DNA of 64,000 nucleotides from Vibrio renipiscarius (GCF_000827885.1 NZ_JTKH01000021.1:62001-126000), one strand, 5' to 3'. Positions 1 to 9,840 are shown, counted from the stretch's first letter. Notes: generated from the letters alone by a model not told the origin. Numbers and translations are program-made.

Positions 1-336
1 GACAAACCCAATTGCGTATCCACTCTAGATCAGCGTAAAAAGTTCCACATCGCGCCTTACCCCCTAAAGGCTGATGTTACCCTTATTCAAGTTGAACAAG
101 CCGCACTTGAGCTACCAGGCGCAAAAACAGCGATTATCGAGGGGGACTACCTACGGATTGAATGCACCAGCACGATTATGCGTTTTGTCGATGATTTAGA
201 GTTACAGATTAAAGATGGTCAACTGGTGGTTCGTTCGGAATCTCGCGTCGGTTATTCTGATTTTGGCGTCAACCGTAAGCGCGCTGAGCAGCTTAGAAAC
301 TATTTAAATGAAGCAGGACTACTTGGAGCAGAATAG
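1..336 (+). CDS. DUF1499 family protein, 3-prime fragment
   Basis: Frame 1 is open from the window edge to the TAG at 334-336, giving the last 111 residues of a protein whose start lies outside the window. The visible part reads DKPNCVST near the edge, then IIEGDYLRIECTSTIMRFVDD, and SRVGYSDFGVNRKRAEQLR near the end. This pattern (CVST, a TxxMRFxDD segment and SRxGxSDxGxNRxR) is typical of DUF1499, a small family of unknown function. The gene converges on truB, with a bidirectional hairpin between them. No catalytic role is known to me. Its place directly after truB, where rpsO usually lies in related genomes, is noted in the findings. The family call is fairly safe; the function is unknown. 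Confidence 0.75.
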   Translation, partial: DKPNCVSTLDQRKKFHIAPYPLKADVTLIQVEQAALELPGAKTAIIEGDYLRIECTSTIMRFVDDLELQIKDGQLVVRSESRVGYSDFGVNRKRAEQLRNYLNEAGLLGAE

Positions 337-377
337 CATCCAGAAATTCTCTTGGTATTCCATGATGAACAATACAA

Positions 378-405
378 AAAAGCCACAGCTTACGCCATGG
401 CTTTT
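378..405. terminator. Bidirectional terminator between DUF1499 gene and truB
   Basis: AAAAGCCA (378-385) and TGGCTTTT (398-405) form a perfect 8-bp stem with a 12-nt loop and A/T flanks on both sides. It can therefore end transcripts of both convergent genes. Confidence 0.7.
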
Positions 406-431
406 CAATCGTTTCCACTGTCTCTTACTGA

Positions 432-1385
432 TTACTCAGCGTCAACAGGCTCACGGAACACAACCAAACGCTTAGGGGCAACACGGCCTCTATCGTCGAT
501 TTGCGCGACACCGATGAAGAGTTTTTCATCACCACTGGTCATACGCACGGTACCGTCAGCAGGCGCACCTAAAACTTGAACTGGCATCCCGTGCTGAACT
601 AAATCAGTTAGCTCGGCATTCAAATTCACTTCAGGTAAATCTTCAACCGCAGAGTCCATTGGCATAAGCAATGGGTCAAGCAGTTCACGCGGTGAAACTT
701 CATCGCGATGCGCTTGCTCTAGCAGTTCATTCAGTTGCTCAAGCGTTACCATCTTCTCATAAGGGTATTTAGCAACAGCGGTACGACGTAGCATGGTTAC
801 ATGCGCGCCACAGCCTAGCATTTCACCTAAATCATCAACGATAGTACGGATGTAGGTGCCTTTTGAGCAATGTACTTCCATTTCCACTTCATCGCCTTCA
901 AAGCGATGTAGGACAATTTCATACACTGTGATTTTGCGTGATTCACGAGGAACCTCGATGCCTGCTCGAGCATATTCATACAAAGGCTTGCCTTGGTACT
1001 TCAGTGCAGAGAACATCGACGGTATTTGATCTGATTCGCCACGGAATGTGTCAATACTTGCTTCAAGCTTCGCCAAATCAACATCGATTGGACGAGTCTC
1101 AACGACTTCACCATCAGAATCTGACGTGTTCGTGCGCTCACCTAATTTGGCGATCACTCGGTAACGTTTATCTGAATCCAGCAAGAATTGAGAAAACTTA
1201 GTCGCTTCACCCAAGCAGATCGGCAGCATGCCGGTTGCGAGTGGATCTAGAGCGCCAGTATGACCGGCTTTTTCAGCAAAATAGATGCGCTTTACTTTTT
1301 GCAGTGCATCGTTTGAAGAAATACCCGTTGGCTTATCCAATAGGATAACACCATCAATAGGACGACCTTTACGACGGCGAGCCAT
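432..1385 (-). CDS. truB: tRNA pseudouridine(55) synthase TruB
   Basis: TruB converts U55 in the T-loop of almost all elongator tRNAs to pseudouridine in the cytoplasm. The 317-residue length is close to the 314 of E. coli. The N-terminal catalytic domain carries [11 protein letters not shown] (about residues 15-25) and the signature [11 protein letters not shown] with the catalytic Asp at position 47. The C-terminal 70 residues look like the PUA RNA-binding domain. The ATG start overlaps the rbfA stop by one base (TAATG), so translation is probably coupled. This is the last gene of the rimP-nusA-infB-rbfA-truB cluster on this strand. Confidence 0.97.
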   Translation of the reverse strand: MARRRKGRPIDGVILLDKPTGISSNDALQKVKRIYFAEKAGHTGALDPLATGMLPICLGEATKFSQFLLDSDKRYRVIAKLGERTNTSDSDGEVVETRPIDVDLAKLEASIDTFRGESDQIPSMFSALKYQGKPLYEYARAGIEVPRESRKITVYEIVLHRFEGDEVEMEVHCSKGTYIRTIVDDLGEMLGCGAHVTMLRRTAVAKYPYEKMVTLEQLNELLEQAHRDEVSPRELLDPLLMPMDSAVEDLPEVNLNAELTDLVQHGMPVQVLGAPADGTVRMTSGDEKLFIGVAQIDDRGRVAPKRLVVFREPVDAE

Positions 1386-1780
1386 TACTCTTCGTCCTCA
1401 CGACCTGCTTCTTTTTGCTTACGCTTGTCTTCGTTCAACACTTCGCTTACTAGGCTAGACATACGCATACCTTCAACAAGTGTGTTGTCGTAAGTAAAGC
1501 GAACTTCTGGTGTTAGACGGTGACGAATGCGCTTACCTAGTAGCATGCGAACTGGCACTTCGTGCTCTTTCAGCGCTGCTAGACAGCTTTCAGGTGTTTG
1601 ATCGCCTACACATAGGAAAGTAACGAATACTTTCGCGTAAGCAAGATCACGTGATACTTCAACGTCAGAAATGGTAACCATACCTAAACGTGAGTCACGA
1701 ACTTCGCGCTGAAGGATCAATGCGAGTTCTTTTTGCAGCTGTTGTGAAACACGCTGCGTGCGGCTAAATTCTTTTGCCAT
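1385..1780 (-). CDS. rbfA: 30S ribosome-binding factor RbfA
   Basis: RbfA is a KH-fold protein that binds the 30S subunit near helix 1 of 16S rRNA. It acts in late subunit maturation and cold adaptation. The product starts [11 protein letters not shown] and contains the family block [21 protein letters not shown], with the [15 protein letters not shown] segment near the C-terminus. I chose the ATG at 1780 (131 residues). An in-frame ATG two codons upstream at 1786 lies only 2-3 bases from the AAGAG ribosome-binding site, whereas 1780 has about 9 bases of spacing. The gene sits between infB and truB and overlaps truB by one base. Confidence 0.95.
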   Translation of the reverse strand: MAKEFSRTQRVSQQLQKELALILQREVRDSRLGMVTISDVEVSRDLAYAKVFVTFLCVGDQTPESCLAALKEHEVPVRMLLGKRIRHRLTPEVRFTYDNTLVEGMRMSSLVSEVLNEDKRKQKEAGREDEE

Positions 1781-1806
1781 AATCATTTCTCTTAAATAGA
1801 AAGAAT

Positions 1807-1831
1807 GGGGGGATGGTTATCCCAGCCCCCC
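1807..1831 (-). promoter_or_regulatory. GC-rich hairpin in the infB-rbfA gap
   Basis: On the minus strand a run of six G and a run of six C enclose a short loop (GGGGGG-CTGGG-ATAACC-ATCCCCCC reading), with one mismatch in the stem. There is no clear U tract after it. It may be an mRNA processing or stability element between infB and rbfA rather than a terminator. Confidence 0.45.
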
Positions 1832-1891
1832 ATGGTGTATTCAACAACCAATTACTAATTACCTATCAAGGTATTAAGTAATTTTAGTCTA

Positions 1892-4585
1892 TTAATCTAG
1901 CGTACGCTTGATTTCGATGATTTCGAATACTTCGATTTGGTCGCCTACGCGAACATCGTTGTAGTTCTTAACGCCGATACCACACTCGTAACCGTTCTTA
2001 ACTTCTTGAACGTCATCTTTAAAGCGACGTAGAGACTCTAGTTCACCTTCGTAGATAACAACGTTATCACGCAGTACGCGGATTGGGTTGTTACGCTTAA
2101 TTAGACCTTCAGTAACCATACAGCCTGCGATTGCGCCTAGTTTCGGTGACTTAAATACGTCACGTACTTCTGCAAGACCAATGATCTCTTGACGGAATTC
2201 AGGAGCAAGCATACCGCTCATCGCTTGTTTAACTTCGTCGATTAGCTGGTAAATGATTGAGTAGTAACGTAGATCAACACTTGCAGATTCAATCGCGCGA
2301 CGTGCAGATGTATCAGCACGAACGTTGAAACCAAGGATGATAGCGTTAGAAGCTTCAGCAAGTACTGCGTCAGTTTCAGTAATACCACCAACACCAGAAC
2401 CTACGATGTTCACTTTAACTTCGTCAGTTGACAGTTTCAGTAGTGAATCAGCGATAGCTTCTACAGAACCTTGTACGTCAGCTTTCAGTACAACGTTTAG
2501 CTCAGCAACTTCACCAGCAGTCATGTTCGCGAACATGTTCTCTAGTTTAGATTTCTGCTGACGAGCAAGTTTCACTTCACGGAACTTACCAGCACGGTAG
2601 TTTGCAACTTCACGAGCTTTACGCTCATCACGAACTACAGTCGCTTCGTCACCTGATGACGGCACACCTGAAAGACCTAGGATCTCTACAGGGATAGACG
2701 GACCAGCAGAGGTAATCTCATGACCTAGCTCATCGCGCATTGCACGTACACGGCCGTACTCTTGACCACAAAGAACGATATCGCCTTTGTTTAGAGTACC
2801 AGACTGAACAAGAACAGTAGCAACTGGACCACGACCTTTATCTAGGCGAGATTCAACAACTACACCAGACGCCATGCCTTCAGCAACAGCAGTCAGTTCT
2901 AGTACTTCAGACTGAAGAAGGATTGCTTCTAGAAGACCATCAATGTTGGTACCTTCTTTCGCAGAGATGTGAACAAACATGTTCTCACCGCCCCATTCCT
3001 CAGGAATAACGTCGTATTGAGCAAGCTCATTCTTAACGTTGTCTGGGTTTGCGCCTTCTTTATCGATCTTGTTCACTGCAACAATCAGAGGTACGCCAGC
3101 CGCTTTCGCGTGCTGAATCGCTTCAACTGTTTGTGGCATTACGCCATCGTCTGCTGCAACAACAAGTACAACGATATCCGTCGCTTGAGCACCACGAGCA
3201 CGCATAGCGGTAAACGCCGCGTGTCCAGGAGTATCAAGGAAGGTGATCATGCCGTTTTCAGTTTCAACGTGGTAAGCACCGATATGCTGGGTAATACCAC
3301 CCGCTTCACCAGATGCAACGTGAGTACGACGAATGTAGTCAAGCGTAGATGTTTTACCGTGGTCAACGTGACCCATGATAGTAACAACTGGCGCACGAGA
3401 TACAGCTTCAGCACTATTATCACGATCGCTCAATACCGCTTCTTCAAGCTCGTTCTCTTTACGAAGAATAACCTTGTGGCCCATTTCTTCTGCAACAAGA
3501 GCTGCAGTTTCTTGGTCAATCACTTGGTTGATAGTCGCCATAGCGCCCATCTTCATCATCGCCTTGATAACTTCAGTTGCTTTAACTGACATTTTGCTAG
3601 CAAGTTCAGATAGAACGATTGTCTCACCAATCACAACATCAGATTTTGCAACAGCCGCTGTTTTATCAAATGCTTGAGTTAGTGAGCTAGGCTTAGACAT
3701 CTTGCCACGACCGCCACGACCACCGCGAGCGTTACGACCGCCACGCTCTTGTGAATCGCTTTTCGCAGACATTTTCTTCTGCTTACGACGACGAGTAGAA
3801 CCCGCTTCTTCTTTAAGATCGGCAGCGTCTTCCGCTTCACGAGCATAAGTTGAAGTTGTCACGTGGTAGTCAGAATTCTCTAATTCTTTCTTTTTCTTTT
3901 CTTCTTCAGTCCAACGCTCGCTGTTTTCTTCAGCAAGTTTACGAGCTTCTTCAACAAGCTTTGCAGCTTCTTGTTCCGCTTTGCGTTGAGCTTCTTCTTC
4001 CTGACGACGTTTTAGTTCATCAGCTTCTTTTTTAGCTTGCGTATTAACATCCGCATTTTTTGCATTCATGTCTTTCTTAGCCTTATCAGCTTGTACGCGT
4101 TGGGCCTTCTCTTCAGCGTCGCGCTTTGCATCCGCTTCTCGCTTCGCTTTCTCGTCGGCCTCGCGTTGTGCTTTCTCTGCAGCTTCGCGTTGTGCTAGTT
4201 CCTCAGCCTCACGCTTCGCTAGCTCTTCCGCTTGTTGCTTAGCTGCTTCTTCAGCTTCACGATTTGCTTCGTCTTCAATAGAGCTGCGTTTTACGTAAGT
4301 ACGTTTCTTACGTACTTCGACTTGAACATCTTTACTCTTACCGCCACCAGCGTTAACACTCAGTGTACTACGAGTTTTACGTTGCAACGTTAAACGCGTA
4401 GGTGCTGAGTCTCCCGACTCGTCGCCGTGTTCTTTTTTTAGATGACTAAGAAGCTGTTGCTTCTCGTCTTCTGAAATCGCATCACTGCCTGATTTGTTCA
4501 TTCCCGCATCAGCAAGTTGTTCAATCAAGCGGTCAACTGGCGTACCAATCTCTTCACCCAGAGTTTTAACTGTTAGTTGTGTCAT
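1892..4585 (-). CDS. infB: Translation initiation factor IF-2
   Basis: IF-2 is the GTPase that places fMet-tRNA on the 30S subunit and promotes subunit joining. At 897 residues it has the long gamma-proteobacterial form. An IF2_N domain starts the protein ([14 protein letters not shown]). A highly charged Ala/Glu/Lys/Arg-rich region follows (about residues 95-230; [16 protein letters not shown] repeats, probable helix or coiled coil), then a Gly/Arg-rich linker and a second IF2_N. The G domain holds GHVDHGKTS (from about residue 405), DTPGHAAF and NKID. Domains II-IV end the protein. AAGGAG lies 9 bases before the ATG. It is 21 bases downstream of nusA. Open frames on the other strand here are shadows of the repeat-rich codons. 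Confidence 0.98.
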   Translation of the reverse strand: MTQLTVKTLGEEIGTPVDRLIEQLADAGMNKSGSDAISEDEKQQLLSHLKKEHGDESGDSAPTRLTLQRKTRSTLSVNAGGGKSKDVQVEVRKKRTYVKRSSIEDEANREAEEAAKQQAEELAKREAEELAQREAAEKAQREADEKAKREADAKRDAEEKAQRVQADKAKKDMNAKNADVNTQAKKEADELKRRQEEEAQRKAEQEAAKLVEEARKLAEENSERWTEEEKKKKELENSDYHVTTSTYAREAEDAADLKEEAGSTRRRKQKKMSAKSDSQERGGRNARGGRGGRGKMSKPSSLTQAFDKTAAVAKSDVVIGETIVLSELASKMSVKATEVIKAMMKMGAMATINQVIDQETAALVAEEMGHKVILRKENELEEAVLSDRDNSAEAVSRAPVVTIMGHVDHGKTSTLDYIRRTHVASGEAGGITQHIGAYHVETENGMITFLDTPGHAAFTAMRARGAQATDIVVLVVAADDGVMPQTVEAIQHAKAAGVPLIVAVNKIDKEGANPDNVKNELAQYDVIPEEWGGENMFVHISAKEGTNIDGLLEAILLQSEVLELTAVAEGMASGVVVESRLDKGRGPVATVLVQSGTLNKGDIVLCGQEYGRVRAMRDELGHEITSAGPSIPVEILGLSGVPSSGDEATVVRDERKAREVANYRAGKFREVKLARQQKSKLENMFANMTAGEVAELNVVLKADVQGSVEAIADSLLKLSTDEVKVNIVGSGVGGITETDAVLAEASNAIILGFNVRADTSARRAIESASVDLRYYSIIYQLIDEVKQAMSGMLAPEFRQEIIGLAEVRDVFKSPKLGAIAGCMVTEGLIKRNNPIRVLRDNVVIYEGELESLRRFKDDVQEVKNGYECGIGVKNYNDVRVGDQIEVFEIIEIKRTLD

Positions 4586-4606
4586 TCCGCTTCTCCTTGC
4601 TGAAAA

Positions 4607-6094
4607 TTATTCTTCGTCTCCGAACCAACAGATGTTACGTGCAGCCATGATTAGCTCACCAGCTCGCTCGTCAGTTAGTCCTTCAACGCCTTCAAGATCA
4701 TCAATACCTTGGTCAGCCAGGTCTTCAAGTGTTGCCACACCCTTCGCTGCCAATTTAAATGCCATTTCACGCTCTAGGCCTTCCAAGCCTAGTAGATCAT
4801 CTGCAGGCTCAACGCCGTCAAATGTTTCTTCTTTTGCAAGTGCAAGTGTCGTTAATGACTCTTTCGCGCGGTTACGCAACTCTTCGATGATTTCTTCGTT
4901 TAGACCATCAACTTCTAGAAGCTCACCTACTGGTACGTATGCAATTTCTTCTAGACTAGAGAAACCTTCTTCAACAAGCAGTTGAGCAAAGTCTTCTTCG
5001 ATATCCAGGTACTTCATGAAGTTTTCGATCGACGCTTGTGATTCTTCAGCGTGTTTCTTCTGTAGATCAGCAACCGTCATTACGTTTAGTTCCCAACCAG
5101 TCAGTTGAGATGCTAGACGTACGTTCTGACCATTACGGCCGATCGCTTGAGCAAGGTTGTCAGCTTCAACAGCAATGTCCATCGCGTGTGCATCTTCATC
5201 GACGATGATTGATGCTACATCTGCTGGCGCCATTGCATTGATAACGAATTGCGCTGGGTTATCATCCCAAAGCACGATATCGATACGCTCACCGCCAAGT
5301 TCGCCAGAAACAGCTTGTACACGTGCGCCACGCATACCAACACACGCACCAACAGGATCGATACGACGGTCGTTTGTTTTCACTGCGATTTTAGCACGAG
5401 AACCTGGATCACGAGCAGCTGCTTTCAGTTCGATGATTTCTTCACCGATTTCTGGCACTTCAACACGGAACAGTTCAGCAAGCATTTCAGGCTTAGAACG
5501 TGTAACAAACAGTTGGAAACCACGAGCTTCTGGCGCTACTTTGTAAAGTAGACCACGAACACGGTCACCTGGACGGAAGTTTTCGCGAGGAAGTTGATCA
5601 TCACGTAAAATTACCGCTTCAGCGTTATTACCTAGGTCAAGAACGATTGTTTCACGGTTTACTTTTTTAACTGCACCCGTAACAAGCTCACCTTCGTTGT
5701 CGATGAATTGCTCAACAATTTGTGCGCGCTCAGCTTCACGTACTTTTTGTACGATAACTTGTTTCGCTGTTTGAGTGGTAATGCGGTCAAACGTTACTGA
5801 TTCAATTTCGTCTTCAATGAAGTCGCCAAGTTGAACCGTTTCGTCATCGTATTGTGCAGCTTCAATAGAAATTTCTTTTGTTGGAAATTCAACTTCAGCA
5901 ACAACTAGCCAACGGCGGAACGTTTCAAATTCACCAGTTTTACGGTCAATAGCAACGCGAACGTCAATTTCGATTTCGCGTTTTTTCTTAGTAGAAGTAG
6001 CTAAAGCGATTTCTAGTGCTTCGAAAATACGCTCACGAGGTACACCTTTCTCGTTCGATACTGCCTCTGCTACCGCTAAAATTTCTTTACTCAT
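4607..6094 (-). CDS. nusA: Transcription termination/antitermination protein NusA
   Basis: NusA binds RNA polymerase and nascent RNA, modulating pausing, intrinsic termination and antitermination. The 495-residue product starts [17 protein letters not shown] and has the N-terminal polymerase-binding domain. An S1 domain follows ([21 protein letters not shown], near residue 140), then two KH domains ([16 protein letters not shown] and [18 protein letters not shown]). Two acidic C-terminal repeats (around [13 protein letters not shown] and [13 protein letters not shown]) end the protein, as in E. coli. It lies between rimP and infB in the standard order. NusA autoregulation through the upstream leader is known in E. 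coli, and leader hairpins are visible here before rimP. Confidence 0.98.
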   Translation of the reverse strand: MSKEILAVAEAVSNEKGVPRERIFEALEIALATSTKKKREIEIDVRVAIDRKTGEFETFRRWLVVAEVEFPTKEISIEAAQYDDETVQLGDFIEDEIESVTFDRITTQTAKQVIVQKVREAERAQIVEQFIDNEGELVTGAVKKVNRETIVLDLGNNAEAVILRDDQLPRENFRPGDRVRGLLYKVAPEARGFQLFVTRSKPEMLAELFRVEVPEIGEEIIELKAAARDPGSRAKIAVKTNDRRIDPVGACVGMRGARVQAVSGELGGERIDIVLWDDNPAQFVINAMAPADVASIIVDEDAHAMDIAVEADNLAQAIGRNGQNVRLASQLTGWELNVMTVADLQKKHAEESQASIENFMKYLDIEEDFAQLLVEEGFSSLEEIAYVPVGELLEVDGLNEEIIEELRNRAKESLTTLALAKEETFDGVEPADDLLGLEGLEREMAFKLAAKGVATLEDLADQGIDDLEGVEGLTDERAGELIMAARNICWFGDEE

Positions 6095-6129
6095 TTTAAA
6101 TAGCCTCTAAGCTTTTAATTTTTAGGGAC

Positions 6130-6585
6130 CTAAAATTTAGGGATCAGGTTAGCTTTGGAAATGTTGCTTAATGCAAACTGCTCTTCATTACCATCAACAG
6201 TAACAGAGACGGTCTCGCCTTCAACAGATAGGATTTCACCTTTCCATTTACGACGGTTATTCACAGCCATCTTCAAAACGATATTCACCTCATGACCAAT
6301 AAATTGCTCATAGTGCGCCGCTTTGAATAGCGGTCTTTCTAAACCAGGAGAAGAAACTTCAAGGTTATATACCACTGAAATAGGGTCTTCTACATCAAGT
6401 ACAGCGCTTACTTGGCGGCTAACTTCTGCACAGTCTTCTACGAATATGCCATTTTCATGGTCAATAAAAATACGTAGCGTTGAGTGCTCTCCTGCACGAA
6501 TAAATTCTAATCCAACTAACTCATGTCCTGACGCTTCTACAGCCGCCTCGAGCATTTCTGCTAATTGTCTTTCTAAACCAGTCAT
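6130..6585 (-). CDS. rimP: Ribosome maturation factor RimP
   Basis: RimP binds the 30S precursor and helps assemble the S12/S19 region. The start was set at the ATG at 6585 ([12 protein letters not shown], 151 residues). GGAG precedes it by 8 bases. An upstream in-frame GTG at 6594 would overlap the ribosome-binding site. The N-terminal alpha/beta domain includes [22 protein letters not shown] and [23 protein letters not shown], a family signature. The C-terminal SH3-like domain includes [23 protein letters not shown]. It is the first protein gene after the initiator tRNA, as metY-rimP is in E. coli. Confidence 0.95.
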   Translation of the reverse strand: MTGLERQLAEMLEAAVEASGHELVGLEFIRAGEHSTLRIFIDHENGIFVEDCAEVSRQVSAVLDVEDPISVVYNLEVSSPGLERPLFKAAHYEQFIGHEVNIVLKMAVNNRRKWKGEILSVEGETVSVTVDGNEEQFALSNISKANLIPKF

Positions 6586-6610
6586 TTGAACCACTCCAGA
6601 AACAAAAAAA

Positions 6611-6672
6611 GGGCATAGAGCCCAATTTAAATTCCAAGCAAGATCTAGATTCTTGAATTTACAAGAATTTAG
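6611..6672 (-). promoter_or_regulatory. rimP leader hairpins (attenuator-like)
   Basis: Read on the minus strand, an 11-bp hairpin with one mismatch (arms 6662-6672 and 6645-6655) comes first. A short GGGC-TCTAT-GCCC hairpin (6611-6623) follows and runs straight into seven U residues at 6604-6610, just before the rimP ribosome-binding site. This layout resembles the premature-terminator rimP leaders reported in gamma-proteobacteria. The terminator stem is only 4 bp, so strength is uncertain. Confidence 0.5.
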
Positions 6673-6677
6673 ATAAC

Positions 6678-6706
6678 AAAAAACCCCGAAATAGTCGGGG
6701 TTTTTT
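6678..6706 (-). terminator. Intrinsic terminator after the tRNA genes
   Basis: AACCCCGA and TCGGGGTT form an 8-bp GC-rich stem with long A and T runs on both sides, symmetric in either direction. On the minus strand it follows the initiator tRNA and precedes rimP. The rimP operon therefore relies on read-through (NusA-dependent antitermination is plausible) or on a promoter below it. Confidence 0.8.
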
Positions 6707-6724
6707 ATTGCTGGACCCTGATGT

Positions 6725-6772
6725 GTTAAACATTAAATGTTTAACTTGTAAAGTAAACGCGGTTTACTTTAC
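6725..6772. repeat. Two adjacent perfect palindromes in the tRNA-Met trailer
   Basis: The first, 6725-6745, has 10-bp arms GTTAAACATT / AATGTTTAAC around a single base. The second, 6748-6772, has 11-bp arms GTAAAGTAAAC / GTTTACTTTAC around GCG. They lie between the tRNA-Met 3-prime end and the terminator, so the transcript would form three hairpins in a row. Confidence 0.85.
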
Positions 6773-6796
6773 ACAAACTTGCCTTCATCAAAGGAT

Positions 6797-6873
<77 letters not shown>

Positions 6874-6929
6874 TCCGACTTATTGAGCATTATACGCTCA
6901 AATTAAGTATTTACAAGTTTGTAAATCAA

Positions 6930-7013
6930 TGGTGCCGAGAGAGGGACTCGAACCCTCACACCTAAGGCACTAGCACCTCATGCTAGCGTGTCTACCAATT
7001 TCACCATCTCGGC
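6930..7013 (-). tRNA. tRNA-Leu (GAG)
   Basis: The minus-strand sequence begins GCCGAGATGGTGAAATTGG and ends CTCTCGGCACCA. It has a long variable arm typical of class II tRNAs, and the anticodon loop ATGAGGT gives GAG. CCA is encoded. It lies between secG and the initiator tRNA and is probably cotranscribed with both. Confidence 0.95.
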
Positions 7014-7022
7014 ATTAATCGC

Positions 7023-7361
7023 TTATTGCGGGATTTCTTCGCTCAAAGGAGCTGGAACATCACTCGCTACGTCATCAGCAGTCTGCTCAATTACTTGACC
7101 TTGCGTAGGGTCAATCCACTGAGATTCAGTTTTGTGTGTTGATAGATTACCTAACACCAAGCTGATAACGAAAAATACTGTTGCAAGAATTGCAGTCATT
7201 CGGGTTAAAAAATTACCTGAGCCGCTTGCGCCAAACACTGTGTTTGATGCGCCTGCACCGAATGAGGCTCCCATATCTGCGCCTTTACCTTGTTGAATCA
7301 ACACTAGGCCGATAACACCAACCGCTGCCAACAGGTAAATCACAAGTAGAACTGAAAACAT
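7023..7361 (-). CDS. secG: Protein translocase subunit SecG
   Basis: SecG is the small inner-membrane subunit of SecYEG. The 112-residue product has two membrane helices (about residues 2-22 and 53-73) separated by the invariant cytoplasmic loop QQGKGADMGASFGAGASNTVFG. I chose the ATG at 7361, five bases after AGGTGG. A GTG three codons upstream would consume that site. Downstream come tRNA-Leu, tRNA-fMet and the rimP operon, the same arrangement as E. coli secG-leuU. Confidence 0.95.
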   Translation of the reverse strand: MFSVLLVIYLLAAVGVIGLVLIQQGKGADMGASFGAGASNTVFGASGSGNFLTRMTAILATVFFVISLVLGNLSTHKTESQWIDPTQGQVIEQTADDVASDVPAPLSEEIPQ

Positions 7362-7453
7362 GTTGTCCACCTATGTTCCAAATTGTTAGGCCAGCGACGT
7401 TCGAAATCAAATTCCTGAACAAGGCTAGCGACCTCCTTACTGAAGGCCGAGCA

Positions 7454-7482
7454 ATACTAGCGAAACCCAACAAGGCTGACAA
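7454..7482 (-). promoter_or_regulatory. Predicted sigma70 promoter of secG
   Basis: On the minus strand TTGTCA (7482-7477) and TAGTAT (7459-7454) are 17 bases apart, upstream of secG. A start near 7447 gives a leader of about 85 nt. The leader carries a perfect AAGGAGG at about 7433-7439 that is not followed by an ATG. Confidence 0.6.
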
Positions 7483-7564
7483 GCGAAATATGCCCAAATA
7501 ACTCAACTTTACAATCAAACGGTTAAAAAACTGACAATTCCTATCTAAATCACAGACAACCAGC

Positions 7565-7588
7565 GAAAAAAAGGGGCGATACGCCCCT
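7565..7588 (-). terminator. Terminator of glmM
   Basis: AGGGGCG and CGCCCCT (7572-7578, 7582-7588) pair in a 7-bp stem with a 3-base loop. Seven U residues follow on the minus strand, immediately after the glmM stop. Confidence 0.85.
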
Positions 7589-7608
7589 GACCATTGAGAG
7601 AAAAACGA

Positions 7609-8949
7609 TCAAAAACTCGCTTTCACTGCTTCTGCAATTTTCAATGCGGAACTTTGGACAAGATCGGCATCTTCACCTTCAACCATTACACGAATCAATG
7701 GCTCAGTGCCTGACTTGCGTAACAGTACACGACCTTTCTCGCCCAGCACCGCTTCAACTTCTACAACCGACGCTTTCACTGCATCAGCTTCAAGTGGGTT
7801 GCTTGTTCCACTAAAACGAATGTTTTCTAGCACTTGTGGGTACAACGTCATACCTTGAGACAATTCATTCAAGGTCATTTCGCTGCCAATCACTGATGCC
7901 AACACTTGTAGAGCCGCAACAATTGCGTCACCCGTGGTTACTTTATCAAGTAAGATCACATGGCCTGAGTTTTCAGCGCCAATTTTCCAACCTTTTTCTT
8001 GCAAGCGTTCCATAACATAACGGTCGCCAACCGCCGCGCGAACAAATGGGATACCAAGCTGTTTCAGGCCATTTTCCATGCCTAAGTTGGTCATTAGCGT
8101 TCCAACCACACCACCTTTAAGCTCGCCACGACGTAGTGCGTCACGTGCAATGATGTAAGCAATTTGGTCACCGTCGACTTTATTGCCTAAGTGATCCACC
8201 ATGATGATGCGGTCGCCGTCGCCATCAAAAGCAAGACCTAGAGCAGCACCTTCTTCAACAACACGTTTTTGCAACGCACGTACGTCTGTCGCTCCAACTT
8301 CAGCATTGATGTTAATACCGTTCGGCTCAACGCCCATTGCAATGACGTCAGCACCCAGCTCAGAAAATACTGCCGGAGCGATGTGGTAAGTGGCGCCGTT
8401 TGCACAATCGACAACGATTTTTAAACCCGCAAGACTTAGCTCTGTCGGGAAAGTGCTCTTACAAAATTCGATATAACGACCCGCCGCGTCATTCAAGCGC
8501 ATCGCTTTACCTAGCATTGCAGACTCAACACATTCAATGTCTTTGTCTAATTCGGCTTCAATGGCTAGCTCGACATCATCCGGTAGTTTCATACCTTCAG
8601 ACGAGAAGAATTTAATGCCATTGTCGTAGTATGGGTTGTGGGACGCTGAAATCACGATCCCCGCTTCCGCGCGGAAGGTTTGCGTCAGATAAGCAACCGC
8701 CGGCGTTGGCATTGGGCCAGTAAACGTGGCTTGTAAGCCCGCAGCCGCAAGACCAGCTTCTAGCGCTGACTCCAACATATAGCCAGAAATACGCGTATCT
8801 TTACCAATGATGACTTTTTTTGTGCCTTGCTTAGCCAGAACTCGGCCTGCCGCCCAGCCTAGTTTAAGGACAAAGTCAGGAGTAATAGGATATTGACCAA
8901 CCTTGCCACGAACACCATCGGTACCAAAATAACGTCGTTTATCAGACAT
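7609..8949 (-). CDS. glmM: Phosphoglucosamine mutase GlmM
   Basis: GlmM interconverts glucosamine-6-phosphate and glucosamine-1-phosphate, the second step toward UDP-GlcNAc for peptidoglycan and LPS. The 446-residue protein opens with [14 protein letters not shown]. It has the phosphoserine loop [11 protein letters not shown] with the catalytic Ser at about 103. The Mg2+ loop is [11 protein letters not shown], the sugar-binding loop GAENSGH, and the C-terminal phosphate loop [15 protein letters not shown]. It follows folP by 25 bases and ends at a strong terminator, the usual ftsH-folP-glmM order. Confidence 0.97.
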   Translation of the reverse strand: MSDKRRYFGTDGVRGKVGQYPITPDFVLKLGWAAGRVLAKQGTKKVIIGKDTRISGYMLESALEAGLAAAGLQATFTGPMPTPAVAYLTQTFRAEAGIVISASHNPYYDNGIKFFSSEGMKLPDDVELAIEAELDKDIECVESAMLGKAMRLNDAAGRYIEFCKSTFPTELSLAGLKIVVDCANGATYHIAPAVFSELGADVIAMGVEPNGININAEVGATDVRALQKRVVEEGAALGLAFDGDGDRIIMVDHLGNKVDGDQIAYIIARDALRRGELKGGVVGTLMTNLGMENGLKQLGIPFVRAAVGDRYVMERLQEKGWKIGAENSGHVILLDKVTTGDAIVAALQVLASVIGSEMTLNELSQGMTLYPQVLENIRFSGTSNPLEADAVKASVVEVEAVLGEKGRVLLRKSGTEPLIRVMVEGEDADLVQSSALKIAEAVKASF

Positions 8950-8974
8950 GAGGTTTCCTTTGTTATTATTGAAT

Positions 8975-9808
8975 TTAATTGTTATTTAAAGTAGCGGTCA
9001 CTACTTTAATTGCATCAAGCGTTTGTTCAAAATCATGCACACGTAGGATCTGCGCACCTTTCATTGCGGCAATAGTAGCGCAACTCACGCTGGCTGCAAC
9101 ACACTCTGCGGGTGTTTTATCCAACAATTTAAACAACATTGATTTGCGTGACATTCCCGCTAATAACGGCAGGTTAAATTGATGGAAGCTCTCTAAGTGT
9201 GCCAGCATTTGATAATTGTGTTCCAATGTTTTTCCAAATCCAAAGCCTGGATCAAGAATCAACTGCTGTCGGTCAATTCCTGCCGCTTCACACGCTCGAA
9301 TGCGTTCTTGTAAAAACGCCCCTACGTCATTGATAAGATCATCATAACTCGGATTGGCTTGCATGCTGCGCGGTTGACCTTGCATATGCATTAAACAGAT
9401 CGGCAATCCTGCTTGTGCGGCCACATTCAGCGCACCCGGTTCTTGCAAGGCACGAACATCATTGATGATATCGACGCCCGCCTCAACAGCTTGGCGCATG
9501 ACTTCCGCTTTGCTGGTATCAATCGATATCCAAACGTCGTGCTTGGCGCGAATGGCTTTGATCACAGGTATGACACGAGCAAGCTCTTCTTCAAGTGTCA
9601 CATCGGGAGCACCCGGTCGTGTGGACTCTCCGCCGATATCAATAATGGACACCCCAGCTGAGATCATTTTTTCCGCTTGGCTTAATGCATTATCAAGTGA
9701 ATTGAATTGACCACCATCAGAGAATGAATCCGGAGTCACATTGAGAATCGCCATGACGTGTGGCAGAGAAAGGTCGAGAACTTTATTGTTGGCTGTTATT
9801 TTCATCAT
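8975..9808 (-). CDS. folP: Dihydropteroate synthase
   Basis: FolP condenses p-aminobenzoate with dihydropterin pyrophosphate in folate synthesis and is the sulfonamide target. The 277-residue TIM barrel shows [13 protein letters not shown] near the N-terminus, [30 protein letters not shown]-type residues and [14 protein letters not shown], the last binding pterin. Two ATGs in tandem (9808 and 9805) are possible starts. Neither has a good ribosome-binding site, because the ftsH terminator abuts the start; the G run of the terminator arm is the only purine stretch. Expression probably depends on read-through from ftsH. Confidence 0.95.
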   Translation of the reverse strand: MMKITANNKVLDLSLPHVMAILNVTPDSFSDGGQFNSLDNALSQAEKMISAGVSIIDIGGESTRPGAPDVTLEEELARVIPVIKAIRAKHDVWISIDTSKAEVMRQAVEAGVDIINDVRALQEPGALNVAAQAGLPICLMHMQGQPRSMQANPSYDDLINDVGAFLQERIRACEAAGIDRQQLILDPGFGFGKTLEHNYQMLAHLESFHQFNLPLLAGMSRKSMLFKLLDKTPAECVAASVSCATIAAMKGAQILRVHDFEQTLDAIKVVTATLNNN

Positions 9809-9816
9809 ATATACAA

Positions 9817-9840
9817 AAACCCCGAGTTTCCTCGGGGTTT
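9817..9840 (-). terminator. Terminator between ftsH and folP
   Basis: AAACCCCGAG and CTCGGGGTTT pair perfectly (10 bp, 4-base loop) and end in TTTTT on the minus strand. The folP start codon lies only about 8 bases past the stem. Confidence 0.85.

Noticed and set aside
2969..3589. 206-codon open frame on the plus strand inside infB
   Set aside because: It is antisense to the conserved G domain of IF-2, has no ribosome-binding site and encodes low-complexity sequence. It arises from the codon bias of the real gene.
4068..4298. Ser/Ala/Phe repeat protein on the plus strand
   Set aside because: It mirrors the Glu/Ala/Lys repeat region of IF-2; the repeats belong to infB.
7285..7518. 77-codon frame upstream of and overlapping secG
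   Set aside because: It has no family resemblance and is out of phase with SecG. Only its strong Shine-Dalgarno-like sequence was kept as an observation.
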